A stretch of 64,000 nt of DNA from Dongia sedimenti (lineage in GTDB: Bacteria > Pseudomonadota > Alphaproteobacteria > Dongiales > Dongiaceae), in the NCBI GenBank assembly GCA_030715195.1, contig JAUYVI010000009.1:124001-188000 (forward strand). The letters are read 5' to 3'. The notes below the pieces were generated by a model. It searched no databases. It worked only from the letters and a program-made list of their open reading frames with translations, and was not told where the DNA came from. The translations under genes were made by a program, and so were the position numbers. Within the stretch, counting starts at the first letter, position 1. Each line of letters opens with the position of its first letter. This document shows positions 33,600-42,625 of this stretch, one piece after another.

Positions 33600-34625
33600 A
33601 TGAAGAAGACTCTCATTATGTCGGCGTTGGGTGCACTCGTTTTGAGTGCAGGTTTTGCTGGCACCGCCAGCGCCGCCGATATCGGCGCCTGCCTGATCAC
33701 CAAGACCGATTCCAATCCGTTCTTCGTGAAGATGAAGGAAGGCGCGCAGAAGAAAGCCGAAGAGCTCGGCATGACGCTGAAGGCCTATGCCGGCAAGATG
33801 GACGGCGACAACGAGAGCCAGGTCGCGGCGATCGAGAGCTGCATCGCCGACGGCGCCAAGGGCATCCTGATCACGCCGTCCGATACCAAAGCGATCGTCT
33901 CTTCGGTGAAGCAGGCGCGTGACGCCGGCCTCCTGGTCATCGCCCTCGACACGCCGCTGGAGCCGATCGATGCCGCCGACGCGACCTTTGCCACCGACAA
34001 TTTCATGGCCGGCAAGCTGATCGGCGAATGGGCGCTGAAAACCCTAGGCGACAAGGCCAAGGACGCCAAGATCGCGCTGCTCGACATCAATGTCAGCCAG
34101 CCGACCGTCGAAGTGCTGCGCGACCAGGGCTTCCTCACCGGCTTCGGGATCGATACGGTCGATATCCACCGGAACGGCGATGAAAAGGATCCGCGGATCG
34201 TCGGCAACGACGTCACCGACGGCAACGAGGAAGGCGGCCGCCGGGCGATGGAGAACCTGCTCCAGAAGGATCCCGGCATCAACCTCGTCTACACCATCAA
34301 CGAGCCGGCGGCGGCCGGCGCGTATGAGGCGCTGAAGGCGGTCGGGCGCGAGAAGGACGTGCTGATCGTCTCGGTCGATGGCGGCTGCCCAGGCGTGAAG
34401 AACGTCGCCGAGGGTGTCATCGGGGCCACCTCGCAGCAGTACCCGCTGCTGATGGCCTCGATGGGCATGGAGGCGATCAAGGCCTGGGCCGAGACCCAGA
34501 AGAAGCCGGAGAAGACGCCGGGCCTCGACTTCTTCAACACCGGTGTCACGCTGATCACCGACCATCCGGTGGACGGCGTCCCCTCGATCGACACCAAGGA
34601 AGGCCTCGCCAAGTGCTGGGGTTGA
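33600..34625 (+). CDS. frcB: Sugar ABC transporter substrate-binding protein, FrcB-like
   Basis: 341 residues. The signal peptide ends ASA-AD near residue 22. [20 protein letters not shown] at the start of the mature protein, and the order SBP-permease-single ATPase, match the fructose/mannose/ribose importer FrcBCA of Sinorhizobium from memory. [13 protein letters not shown] and the C-terminal CWG are typical. A TTGGGAGGAGCG ribosome binding site precedes the ATG. It is probably specific for fructose or a related hexose, but no other fructose gene is adjacent. Confidence 0.88.
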   Translation: MKKTLIMSALGALVLSAGFAGTASAADIGACLITKTDSNPFFVKMKEGAQKKAEELGMTLKAYAGKMDGDNESQVAAIESCIADGAKGILITPSDTKAIVSSVKQARDAGLLVIALDTPLEPIDAADATFATDNFMAGKLIGEWALKTLGDKAKDAKIALLDINVSQPTVEVLRDQGFLTGFGIDTVDIHRNGDEKDPRIVGNDVTDGNEEGGRRAMENLLQKDPGINLVYTINEPAAAGAYEALKAVGREKDVLIVSVDGGCPGVKNVAEGVIGATSQQYPLLMASMGMEAIKAWAETQKKPEKTPGLDFFNTGVTLITDHPVDGVPSIDTKEGLAKCWG

Positions 34626-34670
34626 CCGTCTAGCGGATCGGCAAGACACTGACTCTCAAGAAGGCGTGCG

Positions 34671-34698
34671 CGGTCCCCGGGTTCATTTCCGGGGGCCG
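34671..34698 (+). terminator. Stem-loop between binding protein and permease genes
   Basis: CGGTCCCCGG and CCGGGGGCCG form a 10-bp stem with one G-T pair around an eight-base loop. There is no T tail, so it is more probably an RNA-stabilising or attenuating hairpin than a full terminator. Confidence 0.5.
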
Positions 34699-34725
34699 AC
34701 CCAGCCTCGCATTCCGGGAGGACTG

Positions 34726-35808
34726 ATGGCCGACGCGAAAGCGGGCGGGGTGCAACCCGCGGATTTCGAGAAGACCTTGGCCCAGGCCGATACCAAGGTC
34801 GCGTCGTTCGACGAGCGCGAGCGTTCGCCGATCGAGCGCATCCAGCACTTCCTGCATTCGAGCCCGTCGGCGGTGCCGCTGCTGGTGCTGATCGCCTCGG
34901 TCGCCATATTCGGGGTGATCAACGGCTCGAAGTTCTTCTCGCCGTTTGCGCTGACGCTGATCCTCCAGCAGGTGGCGATCGTCGGCATCATCGGCTCGGC
35001 GCAGACGCTGATCATTCTCACCGCCGGCATCGATCTCTCGGTCGGCGCCATCATGGTGCTCTGCTCCGTGGTGATGGGCCGGTTCAGCATCAACTACGGC
35101 CTGCCGCCGGCCGTCGGGTTGGCGGCGGGGCTGACCCTGGGTCTGGCCTGCGGCGCCTTCAACGGTTTCCTGGTCGCCCGCATCAAGCTGCCGCCCTTCA
35201 TCGTGACGCTGGGCACCTGGTCGATCTACAGCGCGGCGAACTACATCTACGCCGCGAACGAGACGATCCGCAGCCAGGACATCGATGCCGTGGCGCCGGT
35301 CCTCCATTTCTTCGGCCAGAAGATCGAGCTCGGCCAGGCGAACTTCACCTTCGCGGTCATCCTGATGATCGCGCTTGCGGCGTTCCTCTGGTACGTGCTG
35401 AACCATACGGCGTGGGGCCGGCATGTCTATGCGATCGGCGACGATCCGGAGGCGGCGCGGCTCTCGGGCATCAATGTCGACCGCATGCTGATCACGGTCT
35501 ATGCCGTTGCCGGGCTGATCTGCGCGGTCGCCGGTTGGGTGCTGATCGGGCGCATCGGCTCGGTCTCGCCGCAGGGCGGGCAGAACGCCAATATCGAATC
35601 CATCACCGCCGCGGTGATCGGCGGCACTTCGCTGTTCGGTGGACGCGGCTCGATTCTCGGGACCGTGTTCGGGGCGCTGATCGTCGGCGTGTTCGGGCTG
35701 GGCTTGCGGCTCTGGGGCACCGATCCGCAATGGACGTACCTGACGGTCGGCGCGCTGATCATCATCGCGGTCGCGACCGACCAGTGGATCCGTAAGGTGT
35801 CGGCATGA
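34726..35808 (+). CDS. frcC: Sugar ABC transporter permease, FrcC-like
   Basis: 360 residues. A soluble N-terminal stretch of about 50 residues with RSPIERIQHFLHSSP precedes ten or so membrane segments, as in FrcC proteins. ILTAGIDLSVGAIMVL is the family motif, and GDDPEAARLSGINV is the coupling region. ATG at 34726 follows GGGAGGACTG. The end overlaps the ATPase start by four bases. Confidence 0.9.
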   Translation: MADAKAGGVQPADFEKTLAQADTKVASFDERERSPIERIQHFLHSSPSAVPLLVLIASVAIFGVINGSKFFSPFALTLILQQVAIVGIIGSAQTLIILTAGIDLSVGAIMVLCSVVMGRFSINYGLPPAVGLAAGLTLGLACGAFNGFLVARIKLPPFIVTLGTWSIYSAANYIYAANETIRSQDIDAVAPVLHFFGQKIELGQANFTFAVILMIALAAFLWYVLNHTAWGRHVYAIGDDPEAARLSGINVDRMLITVYAVAGLICAVAGWVLIGRIGSVSPQGGQNANIESITAAVIGGTSLFGGRGSILGTVFGALIVGVFGLGLRLWGTDPQWTYLTVGALIIIAVATDQWIRKVSA

Positions 35809-36596
35809 CGGATGCGACGGTGCAACCGATCCTCTACGCCCGCGGCCTGGTCAAGCATTTCGGGCGGGTGGTGGCGCTCGACGGCTGCGACTTCGATCTC
35901 TACCCGGGTGAGATCCTGGGTGTCATCGGCGACAACGGCGCCGGCAAGTCGACCCTGATCAAGGGGATCTGCGGCGCCATGACCCTCGATGCCGGCGAAG
36001 TCTGGTTCGACGGGCACCGAGTTTCGTTCCGCTCGCCGATGGAAGCGCGGCAGGCCGGGATCGAGACCGTGCACCAGAACCTGGCGCTGTCGCCGGCGCT
36101 CTCGATCGCCGACAACATGTTTCTCGGTCGCGAGATCCGCAAACCGGGCTTCGTCGGCAAGTGGCTGCGTCTGCTGGACCATGCCGAGATGGAGAGGCGG
36201 GCCAGGGACAAGCTTTCGGAGATCGGCCTGCTCACCATCCAGAACATCGGCCAAGCCGTGGAGACGCTCTCCGGCGGCCAGCGCCAGGGCGTCGCGGTGG
36301 CGCGCGCCGCGGCGTTCGGCTCCAAGGTGGTGATCATGGACGAGCCGACCGCGGCACTCGGCGTCAAGGAATCCCGCCGGGTGCTGGAACTGATCCTGGA
36401 TGTGAAGAAGCGGGGTATCGCCATCGTGCTGATCTCCCATAACATGCCGCATGTCTTCGAAGTCTCGGACCGGATCCACATCAATCGGCTCGGCAAGCGG
36501 CTCTGCGTGATCGATCCCAAGGACCATTCGATGTCCGATGCCGTCGCCCTGATGACCGGCGCCAAGGCTCCACCGACCGTTTCCGAGGCGGCCTGA
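35805..36596 (+). CDS. frcA: Sugar ABC transporter ATP-binding protein, FrcA-like (single domain)
   Basis: 263 residues, one ABC domain rather than the double form of the two sugar importers before it. Walker A GDNGAGKST, Q-loop HQNLALSP, signature LSGGQRQG and Walker [14 protein letters not shown] are intact. The LGVKESR stretch and terminal NMPHVFEVSDRIH are typical of FrcA/XylG single-domain ATPases. Forms a homodimer with FrcC. Confidence 0.9.
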   Translation: MTDATVQPILYARGLVKHFGRVVALDGCDFDLYPGEILGVIGDNGAGKSTLIKGICGAMTLDAGEVWFDGHRVSFRSPMEARQAGIETVHQNLALSPALSIADNMFLGREIRKPGFVGKWLRLLDHAEMERRARDKLSEIGLLTIQNIGQAVETLSGGQRQGVAVARAAAFGSKVVIMDEPTAALGVKESRRVLELILDVKKRGIAIVLISHNMPHVFEVSDRIHINRLGKRLCVIDPKDHSMSDAVALMTGAKAPPTVSEAA

Positions 36597-36599
36597 GAG

Positions 36600-36620
36600 A
36601 TACTTGACTGAGTCAAGTAT
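36600..36620. promoter_or_regulatory. Perfect palindrome, candidate MarR operator
   Basis: Arms ATACTTGAC and GTCAAGTAT flank TGA, a 9+3+9 perfect palindrome just after frcA and 96 bases before the MarR-GNAT start. MarR proteins commonly bind such TTGAC/GTCAA palindromes, so autoregulation of the MarR-GNAT gene is likely. The 14-base core ACTTGACTGAGTCA recurs at 50048-50061. Confidence 0.7.
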
Positions 36621-36634
36621 ATCGTCCAGGATCC

Positions 36635-36707
36635 GTCATCGCCGGGCGTGACCCGGCGATCATTCAGATTGGGGCGGGAGGTCCCCGGGTCAAAGCCCGG
36701 CGATGAC
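36635..36707. repeat. Dispersed palindromic repeat element, 73 bp
   Basis: Terminal inverted repeats GTCATCGCCGGGC and GCCCGGCGATGAC (13 bp, exact) enclose inner hairpins such as GCCGGGC-GTGA-CCCGGC. It ends nine bases before the MarR-GNAT start. It resembles intergenic palindromes common in Alphaproteobacteria, and a second element with GTCATC/GATGAC ends lies at 62545-62630. Confidence 0.75.
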
Positions 36708-36715
36708 GATTCTAG

Positions 36716-37696
36716 ATGGCCATTGCATCTCCACAGGACGAGCTTGAGCGGGATATCGCCGCTGTTCGGCGCTTCAACCGCTTCTATACCCAGAAGATTG
36801 GCGTGCTGGGCGAGGGATGGCTGCACTCTCCCTTCACCCTGACCGAGGCGCGCGTCCTCTACGAGGTTGCGCATCGCGTCGATGCGACCGCGACCGAGCT
36901 CGCCCGCGATCTCGCGCTGGACGCGGGCTATCTGAGCCGCATCCTGGCGAGCTTCGAGAAGAAGAAGCTGCTGAAGCGCACGCCGTCCGAGACCGATCGC
37001 CGCCGCTACCACCTGTCCCTGACCGACAAGGGCCACAAGACCTTCGCGCCGCTCGAGGAATCGACCCGTGCGGATGTGTCCGCCATGCTGGAACCGATGC
37101 CGCCGGCGGAGCGTCACCGCATGGTGCAGGCGATGGATGCGATCGAGGCGGCGATGGGCGCCGGCGCGTCGCATCCTCCCGGCTACATCCTGCGCGCGCC
37201 GAAGCCCGGCGATCTCACCTTGGTGATCTCGCGCCAGGCCCGGCTCTATGCCGAAGAATACGGCTGGAACGCGGAGTTCGAGTGGATGGCCGGCGAGATC
37301 GCGGTCAATTTTGCCAAGACCTTTGATCCGGGCAAGGAACGCTGCTGGATCGCGGAGCGGGACGGGGCGGTGATCGGCTCGGTCTTCCTCGTCAAGGACA
37401 GCGACACGGTCGCCAAGTTGCGTCTGCTCTATGTCGATGCCTCGGCGCGCGGCCTCGGCCTGGGCAAGCGGCTGGTGGAGGAATGTGTCGCCCAGGCGCG
37501 CGCCTTCGGTTACAAGAAGCTCATCCTCTGGACCAACGATATCCTGGCGGCCGCGCGCAGCATCTATATCCGGCGAGGCTTCCGGCTGGTCAAAGAGGAG
37601 CGCCATCATTCCTTCGGCAAGGACCTGATGGGGCAATATTGGGAACTCGACCTGGAGGCGAAGGAATGTCCAGCGGAACACCGCCGCTCGGCCTGA
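36716..37696 (+). CDS. MarR-type regulator fused to GNAT N-acetyltransferase
   Basis: 326 residues. Residues about 1-150 are a MarR winged helix: LTEARVLYEV, TATELARDLALDAGYLSRILASFEKK (recognition helix region) and ETDRRRYHLSLTDKG (wing). Residues about 165-320 are a GNAT domain with the acetyl-CoA motif ARGLGLGKRLVEE and YIRRGFRLVKEE. The architecture is known but its targets are mostly not. A palindrome that a MarR dimer could bind lies at 36600-36620. No good ribosome binding site is visible before the ATG, because a repeat element ends nine bases upstream. The thioesterase gene starts inside its 3' end. Confidence 0.88.
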   Translation: MAIASPQDELERDIAAVRRFNRFYTQKIGVLGEGWLHSPFTLTEARVLYEVAHRVDATATELARDLALDAGYLSRILASFEKKKLLKRTPSETDRRRYHLSLTDKGHKTFAPLEESTRADVSAMLEPMPPAERHRMVQAMDAIEAAMGAGASHPPGYILRAPKPGDLTLVISRQARLYAEEYGWNAEFEWMAGEIAVNFAKTFDPGKERCWIAERDGAVIGSVFLVKDSDTVAKLRLLYVDASARGLGLGKRLVEECVAQARAFGYKKLILWTNDILAAARSIYIRRGFRLVKEERHHSFGKDLMGQYWELDLEAKECPAEHRRSA

Positions 37697-38079
37697 AGCA
37701 CAAGCAGAGCATCACCGTCACCCCGGACCTCACCGTCCCTTCCGTCTCAAAGCGCTTCGCCGGTTTCCAGGATATGCCGCCGGTCTTCGCGACGGCCTTC
37801 ATGGTTGGCTTCGTCGAGGACACCTGCGTGGCCGCGCTGAAGCCGCATCTGGCGCCGGGCCAGCGCAGCGTCGGCACCCATGTGAATGTCAGTCACAGCG
37901 CCGCCACGCCGATCGGCATGACCGCCAGCTGCGAAGTCGAGCTGGTCGAAGTCGATGGCCGAAAGCTGAAGTTCAAGGTGCACTGCACCGACGAGAAAGG
38001 GTCGATCGGCGAGGGCTTTCACGAGCGCGTCCTCATCGATCTCGAGCGTTTCCTGGCGCGACTCGATGGCAAGAAATAA
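37666..38079 (+). CDS. FlK-like acyl-CoA thioesterase
   Basis: 137 residues, hot-dog fold. PPVFATAFMVGFVE, VGTHVNVSHSAATPIG and GEGFHERVLIDLERF closely follow, from memory, the fluoroacetyl-CoA thioesterase FlK of Streptomyces cattleya. The FlK catalytic Thr, Glu and His (T42, E50, H76) correspond to T43, E51 and H77 here. It overlaps the MarR-GNAT gene by 31 bases, which suggests coupled expression. FlK relatives outside fluoroacetate producers are widespread, and most probably hydrolyse other short acyl-CoAs; fluoroacetyl-CoA activity is unproven. ATG at 37666 has the ribosome binding site GGCGAAGG. Confidence 0.82.
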   Translation: MSSGTPPLGLKHKQSITVTPDLTVPSVSKRFAGFQDMPPVFATAFMVGFVEDTCVAALKPHLAPGQRSVGTHVNVSHSAATPIGMTASCEVELVEVDGRKLKFKVHCTDEKGSIGEGFHERVLIDLERFLARLDGKK

Positions 38080-38163
38080 CCCTTTTCAGGGTTGTCTGGC
38101 CCCCATCCATACAGGATAGAATGCGCCGCCGGATCGGTTCCGGCAGGCATTCAAGGTGCGAGC

Positions 38164-39171
38164 ATGGACGTCGCCGCGATCGAGAAAGCGCCGGAGATCT
38201 ACAGGAAATCGATCGTGTGGGACGGCCATTCCTGCATGCCGATCATGGCGAACCAGGATCTCTCCGCGGTCGAGCGGCACCGCCGCGCCGGGGCGAGCTT
38301 CGTCTCGCTGAATGTCGGCATGGACTTCAACCCTCTGGCGCAATGCATCCGGGTGATCGCGGGCTTTCGCGACTGGATTGCGAAGAACAGTGATCGCTAC
38401 CTGCTGGCCGGCACGGTCGAGGATGTGAAGCGCGCCAAGCGCGAAGGCAAGCTTGCCATTGCCTTCGATCTCGAAGGCTCGGCCATGCTGGAGGACGACC
38501 TCGCGATGCTGGGCCTGTTCCGGGACCTCGGCGTGCGCCAGATCCATCTCGCCTACAATCTCAACAACTCGATCGCTTCCGGCTGTCATGACCAGGATCG
38601 CGGCCTGACGGCGCTGGGGCGCGCGGTGGTGAGGGAGATCAACCGCGTCGGCATGCTGATGGATTGCTCGCATACCGGCCGCAAGACCAGCCTGGAGATC
38701 ATGGAAATCTCCTCGAAGCCGGTGATCTTCTCGCATTCCAATCCACTGGCCTTGCGCGAGCATGTCCGCAACATCACCGACGAGCAGATCGACAGATGCG
38801 CCGAGACCGGCGGCGTGATCGGGATCTGCGGCATTGGTCCGTTCCTCGGCAACAACGACATCCGCACCGAGACCGTCATCCGGCATATCGACTACGTGGC
38901 ACAGCGCGTCGGTGCGCAGCATATCGGCCTCGGCCTCGACTACGTCTTCCATCCGGAGATCGACGACCTGCCGGCGGATCAGGATGCCGACAAGTGGTGG
39001 CCGCGCGCACTCGGCTATGGCAGCACCAACGGCGCCATGCAGATCGTACCGCCGGAGCAACTGCCGGCGATTGCCGAGGGACTGGTGAAACGCGGCTATG
39101 CGGAGGCCGATATCGCCGGAATTCTTGGCGGCAATTTCATCCGCGCCGCGGAACGGACCTGGATCGCCTGA
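38164..39171 (+). CDS. Peptidase M19 (renal dipeptidase-like) family protein
   Basis: 335 residues, TIM-barrel amidohydrolase of the M19 dipeptidase family. Expected metal ligands are H22 (DGH), E104 (AFDLEGS), H170 (MDCSHTG) and H191 (IFSHSNP), and GLGLDYVFH gives the catalytic Asp. The usual DGH-x-D first motif reads DGHSC, so the Asp ligand is replaced by C24. Such proteins may be changed in metal content or be non-peptidases. ATG at 38164 is chosen because the family starts just before the WDGH strand. Follows the FlK-like gene by 84 bases, and precedes an SDR gene by 22. Confidence 0.82.
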   Translation: MDVAAIEKAPEIYRKSIVWDGHSCMPIMANQDLSAVERHRRAGASFVSLNVGMDFNPLAQCIRVIAGFRDWIAKNSDRYLLAGTVEDVKRAKREGKLAIAFDLEGSAMLEDDLAMLGLFRDLGVRQIHLAYNLNNSIASGCHDQDRGLTALGRAVVREINRVGMLMDCSHTGRKTSLEIMEISSKPVIFSHSNPLALREHVRNITDEQIDRCAETGGVIGICGIGPFLGNNDIRTETVIRHIDYVAQRVGAQHIGLGLDYVFHPEIDDLPADQDADKWWPRALGYGSTNGAMQIVPPEQLPAIAEGLVKRGYAEADIAGILGGNFIRAAERTWIA

Positions 39172-39193
39172 TCCTCAGCCAGACGGAAGCAAC

Positions 39194-39937
39194 ATGGACA
39201 AAGTCGTGCTTGTAACCGGTGCCGGCCGCGGCATCGGCGCCGCCATCGCCCGTGCCGCGGGCAAGGCGGGTTATCGCGTGGTCGTTAACTACGGCCGCTC
39301 GCGGGAAGCGGCGGAAGGCGTGGTTCGCGATATCGTTTCCGGCGGCGGCGAAGCGATCGCCGTCCAAGGCGATGTCGCTTCAGAGAGCGATGTCGTGCGG
39401 CTGTTCCAGACGGTCGATGAGAGATACGGGCGGCTCGATGCCCTGGTGAACAATGCCGGGATCATCGGTGCGTTCGGGCGCGTCGATGCGGTCACCGCGC
39501 AGTCGATCCAGGAGCTGCTGGCGATCAACGTGACCGGCGCCTTCATCTGCGCGCGCGAAGCGGTGCGGCGGATGTCCACTGAGCGTGGCGGCAGGGGCGG
39601 CGTCATCGTCAATATCTCGTCCGCGGCGACCACCCTCGGCGCACCGAACGAGTTCGTGCCGTATGCCGCCTCGAAGGGCGCCATCAACACCATGACGATC
39701 GGGCTCGCCAAAGAGGTGGGGCGGGAAGGCATCCGCGTGATCGCCGTGGAGCCCGGTCTCATTGCGACGGAGATCCACGAATCCGCTCCGGCCGGAAGGC
39801 TCGAACGCCTCGGCCCCACCGTGCCGATCGGCCGCGTCGCGCCGCCGGAAGAGGTCGCGGGTCCGGTTCTTTTCCTGATGTCGGATGCGGCCTCCTACAT
39901 CACGGGGACTGTGTTGCGCGTGGCAGGCGGCCGCTAG
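39194..39937 (+). CDS. SDR-family oxidoreductase (FabG-like)
   Basis: 247 residues. Rossmann motif TGAGRGIG, NNAG, catalytic Ser in NISSAA, and Tyr-x3-Lys in YAASKGA are all present; the C-terminus ends VAGGR. FabG-like enzymes reduce 3-oxo or similar substrates with NAD(P)H. It is encoded with the M19 protein in the same direction with a short gap. The end overlaps the histidine-kinase gene on the other strand by four bases. Substrate unknown. Confidence 0.87.
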   Translation: MDKVVLVTGAGRGIGAAIARAAGKAGYRVVVNYGRSREAAEGVVRDIVSGGGEAIAVQGDVASESDVVRLFQTVDERYGRLDALVNNAGIIGAFGRVDAVTAQSIQELLAINVTGAFICAREAVRRMSTERGGRGGVIVNISSAATTLGAPNEFVPYAASKGAINTMTIGLAKEVGREGIRVIAVEPGLIATEIHESAPAGRLERLGPTVPIGRVAPPEEVAGPVLFLMSDAASYITGTVLRVAGGR

Positions 39938-41685
39938 GCCGCGTTCTCGGCGCCGGCGGGCTCGATCGGCTCGGCCGGCTTGGGCTCGAGATCGAACTCC
40001 AGCGTCATCATCGTGCCCGGCGGGCCGGAGGCGGTCAGCTTGCCGCCGAGCTGGCGCGTGAAAGCGCCGATCAGGTTCTGTCCCATCGTCTTGGCCCCGG
40101 GAACCGCCTCCGGCTCCGCGGTGCCGACGCCGTCATCGGCGATCGTCAGCACCGCCTTGCCGTCCGGCTCGGCGCGTATCTGCACCAGGATATTGCCGGC
40201 GCGGTGATCCGGGAAGGCATGCTTGAAGGCATTGGTCAGGATCTCGGTGGTCAGCAACGCCAGCGGCACTGCGCGATCGCCGGACAGGGTGATCGGGGGG
40301 ATATCGACCTTCAGCCGCACCCGCCGGGTCGGCACGCCGCTGCCGTCCTGGATCAGCCGGACCAGGTTGGACATGAAGGCGGCGAGGTCGATCTCGCGCA
40401 GATCCTGGCTCTCGTAGAGATGCCGGTGCACCAGCGCCAGTGTGTTGATACGCGTTTGCACATCGGCGAAGGCCTGCTTGATCGCCTCGCCGCGCGGGAT
40501 GCGCGCATAAAGATTGAGCAGGCTGGTGACGGTCTGCAGGTTGTTCTTCACCCTGTGATGGATCTCGCGCAGCATCATCTGCTTCTGCGAAACGGATTCG
40601 CTGAGTTCCGCTTCGCGCGCCTTGATCTTCGCCGCCATGGTCATCAGCGTGTCGTTGAGCTCACGGATCTCGGTCGGCGCGCCGCTGAAATTGTACGTCT
40701 GGGGCACTTCGCCCAGGGTGATGGCACGCGCCTCCTCGGTCAGCCGCGCGATCCAGCGCGTCACCAGGAGCTGCGAGCCGATCAGCGCCGCGGCGAGGCC
40801 GCCGAGCACGACCAGCGTGAGCGTCGCGATCTGGATTGCGAGATCGCGCTGCAGCGGCGCGATCAGCGTACGGGTCGGCTGTCCGAGCAGGATGTAGAGG
40901 CTGCCGCCGGCGATCGGGTGGACGGCGTAGTAGCGCTGCACGCCGTCCCGCCCGACGGCCTCGAAGGTCAGCGCGCCGCCGGTAATCACGCGCCCCAGAT
41001 ATGCGTCATCCGGCAATCCGCCGGACCCCCTGTCGGCATCGGAGATCACCAGCGGGCGGCCGGTCTTGTCGAGCAGATCGACGCTGGCCTCGGGCGGCAG
41101 TCCGGGCTCCTGGCCGCTGGCTGCGAGCCAGCGCAGCCGGATGCCGAGACCGAGCACGGCGATGACCTTGCCCTGGGCGTTGCTGACCGGCATGCCGAAG
41201 GCGAGGACCGGCTCGTTCAGAGTCTGCGCGAAGGTGTAGCCGCTCAGCACCGAGCGTCCCGCCGAAATCGCTTCCTTGAACCATTCCTGATTGGCCGCGT
41301 TGCTCTTGGCGCGGTTGCCGGTGGAGCGGCACAGCGCCTCGCCGCCCGGCGTCAGCACCGAGGCGACCGCATAGGCGGGGTAGGGGTCGATCGCCTTCTT
41401 CAGCGTCGCTTCGCATTCATCGAAATTGCCCGCGCCGGAGATCACGTTCCGGATCGCGGGGTCGTGCGCCAAGTCATCGACGATGCGCTGCGATTGCCAA
41501 AGGAGGTTGGTCTCGTTGTTGGAGGCGAGCGTCGCATAGCGCTCGGTCGAGCGGCGCGCCTGGTCCATCTGACCTTGAAAATGATCGACCGCGGCCACGA
41601 TGCCGAAAGCCGTCGGCACCGCCAGGACGATGAAGAAGACCAGAAGGAGGCGCCGCCGCAAGGGTCCGAGGAACTGCCGAATCAT
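39934..41685 (-). CDS. Sensor histidine kinase, HisKA_2/HWE type, general stress response
   Basis: 583 residues. A first membrane helix (about 11-33), a periplasmic sensor domain of about 230 residues (dCache-like), a second helix (about 284-308) with HAMP (about 310-360), then the dimerisation domain with phospho-His H377 in IHHRVKNNLQ. The ATPase part has NAFKHAFP, and ADDGVG as the G1-type motif. Kinases of this HRxxN class phosphorylate PhyR, and the adjacent phyR gene downstream of 41735 fits this role. It lies 49 bases after the phyR stop in the same direction. The signal sensed in the periplasm is unknown. Confidence 0.88.
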   Translation of the reverse strand: MIRQFLGPLRRRLLLVFFIVLAVPTAFGIVAAVDHFQGQMDQARRSTERYATLASNNETNLLWQSQRIVDDLAHDPAIRNVISGAGNFDECEATLKKAIDPYPAYAVASVLTPGGEALCRSTGNRAKSNAANQEWFKEAISAGRSVLSGYTFAQTLNEPVLAFGMPVSNAQGKVIAVLGLGIRLRWLAASGQEPGLPPEASVDLLDKTGRPLVISDADRGSGGLPDDAYLGRVITGGALTFEAVGRDGVQRYYAVHPIAGGSLYILLGQPTRTLIAPLQRDLAIQIATLTLVVLGGLAAALIGSQLLVTRWIARLTEEARAITLGEVPQTYNFSGAPTEIRELNDTLMTMAAKIKAREAELSESVSQKQMMLREIHHRVKNNLQTVTSLLNLYARIPRGEAIKQAFADVQTRINTLALVHRHLYESQDLREIDLAAFMSNLVRLIQDGSGVPTRRVRLKVDIPPITLSGDRAVPLALLTTEILTNAFKHAFPDHRAGNILVQIRAEPDGKAVLTIADDGVGTAEPEAVPGAKTMGQNLIGAFTRQLGGKLTASGPPGTMMTLEFDLEPKPAEPIEPAGAENAA

Positions 41686-41734
41686 GATATCCGCGCAACC
41701 TCAAATCTGCGGCGGCGAAATGCACGGGAGGCGA

Positions 41735-42553
41735 TCAAACCGCTTGCCGCGTCTCCTGCGGGCGCGTGCCGAAAAAGGACAGAGCCTGCGAAATCGTGAC
41801 CTTGAGCGTATCCGGCTCGAACGGCTTGGTCACCAGGTATGTCGGCTCCGGCCGCTCGCCGGTCAGCAGGCGTTCCGGATAGGCGGTCACGAAGATCACC
41901 GGAACGGTCATGCTCTGCAGGATCGACTTGACCGCGGTCAGGCCCGAGCCGCCGGCGCCGAGGTCGATGTCGGCCAGCACTAGCCCGGGCTGCGCCTTGC
42001 GCGCGATCTGCACCGCTTCGCTCTGGCTGGCGGCCACGCCGACCACCGAATGACCCATGTCGTTGACCAGGCCGGCGATGTCCAGTGCGATCACCGGCTC
42101 GTCCTCGATGATCAGGATCGTGGTCGCCATCTGCTGATTGACCATCGACCAGGCATCGGCGACCAGCGCCGAAGCGGTTGCCTCCGGCACCTTCAGAATC
42201 TCCGCCGCCTGATCGACGGAGAAGCCTTCGAGCGTGGTGAGCAGCAGGGCTTGGCGCTCGGCGGGCGGAAGCGCCTGCAGCCTCGATTCGACGGTGAGGT
42301 CAGTCAGTTCTCCAGGATCGAGCGCATCCGAGGCGGAATCGCGGACGCCGGTCCGGCTCAGCACCTCGTGGAACAGCGAGAACAATTGCACCCGAGCATC
42401 GGGGCCAGATCGGACTCGGCCCGGCTCCTGCACCAGGGTCTCGAGGCAGATCCGCACATAGGTGTCCCCCACGGCCTGGTCGCCCACCAGGGCGCGCGCA
42501 TAACGGCGGAGGTATGGAATGATGGTAAGGAGTTGCTCGGTGACGTCTGACAT
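41735..42553 (-). CDS. phyR: PhyR-type response regulator / anti-anti-sigma factor
   Basis: 272 residues. The N-terminal sigma-like domain (about 5-140), with LPPAERQALLLTTLEGFSVDQAAEIL and WSMVNQQ, imitates an ECF sigma factor and binds NepR. The receiver domain (about 143-265) has the phospho-acceptor D195 in LVLADIDLG, acidic pair IEDE and K in VTKPF. Phosphorylated PhyR takes NepR off EcfG. The ATG at 42553 is chosen because the sigma-like domain begins there; the longer open frame upstream overlaps the promoter. Divergent from nepR-ecfG across a symmetrical sigma-EcfG promoter. Confidence 0.93.
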   Translation of the reverse strand: MSDVTEQLLTIIPYLRRYARALVGDQAVGDTYVRICLETLVQEPGRVRSGPDARVQLFSLFHEVLSRTGVRDSASDALDPGELTDLTVESRLQALPPAERQALLLTTLEGFSVDQAAEILKVPEATASALVADAWSMVNQQMATTILIIEDEPVIALDIAGLVNDMGHSVVGVAASQSEAVQIARKAQPGLVLADIDLGAGGSGLTAVKSILQSMTVPVIFVTAYPERLLTGERPEPTYLVTKPFEPDTLKVTISQALSFFGTRPQETRQAV

Positions 42554-42625
42554 GCTGATCCCTTTTGAGCCCCGCGATGGCTGTCTGCTCACGGTCGATT
42601 GTTGCGTATTTTTTCCCGTTGCGAA

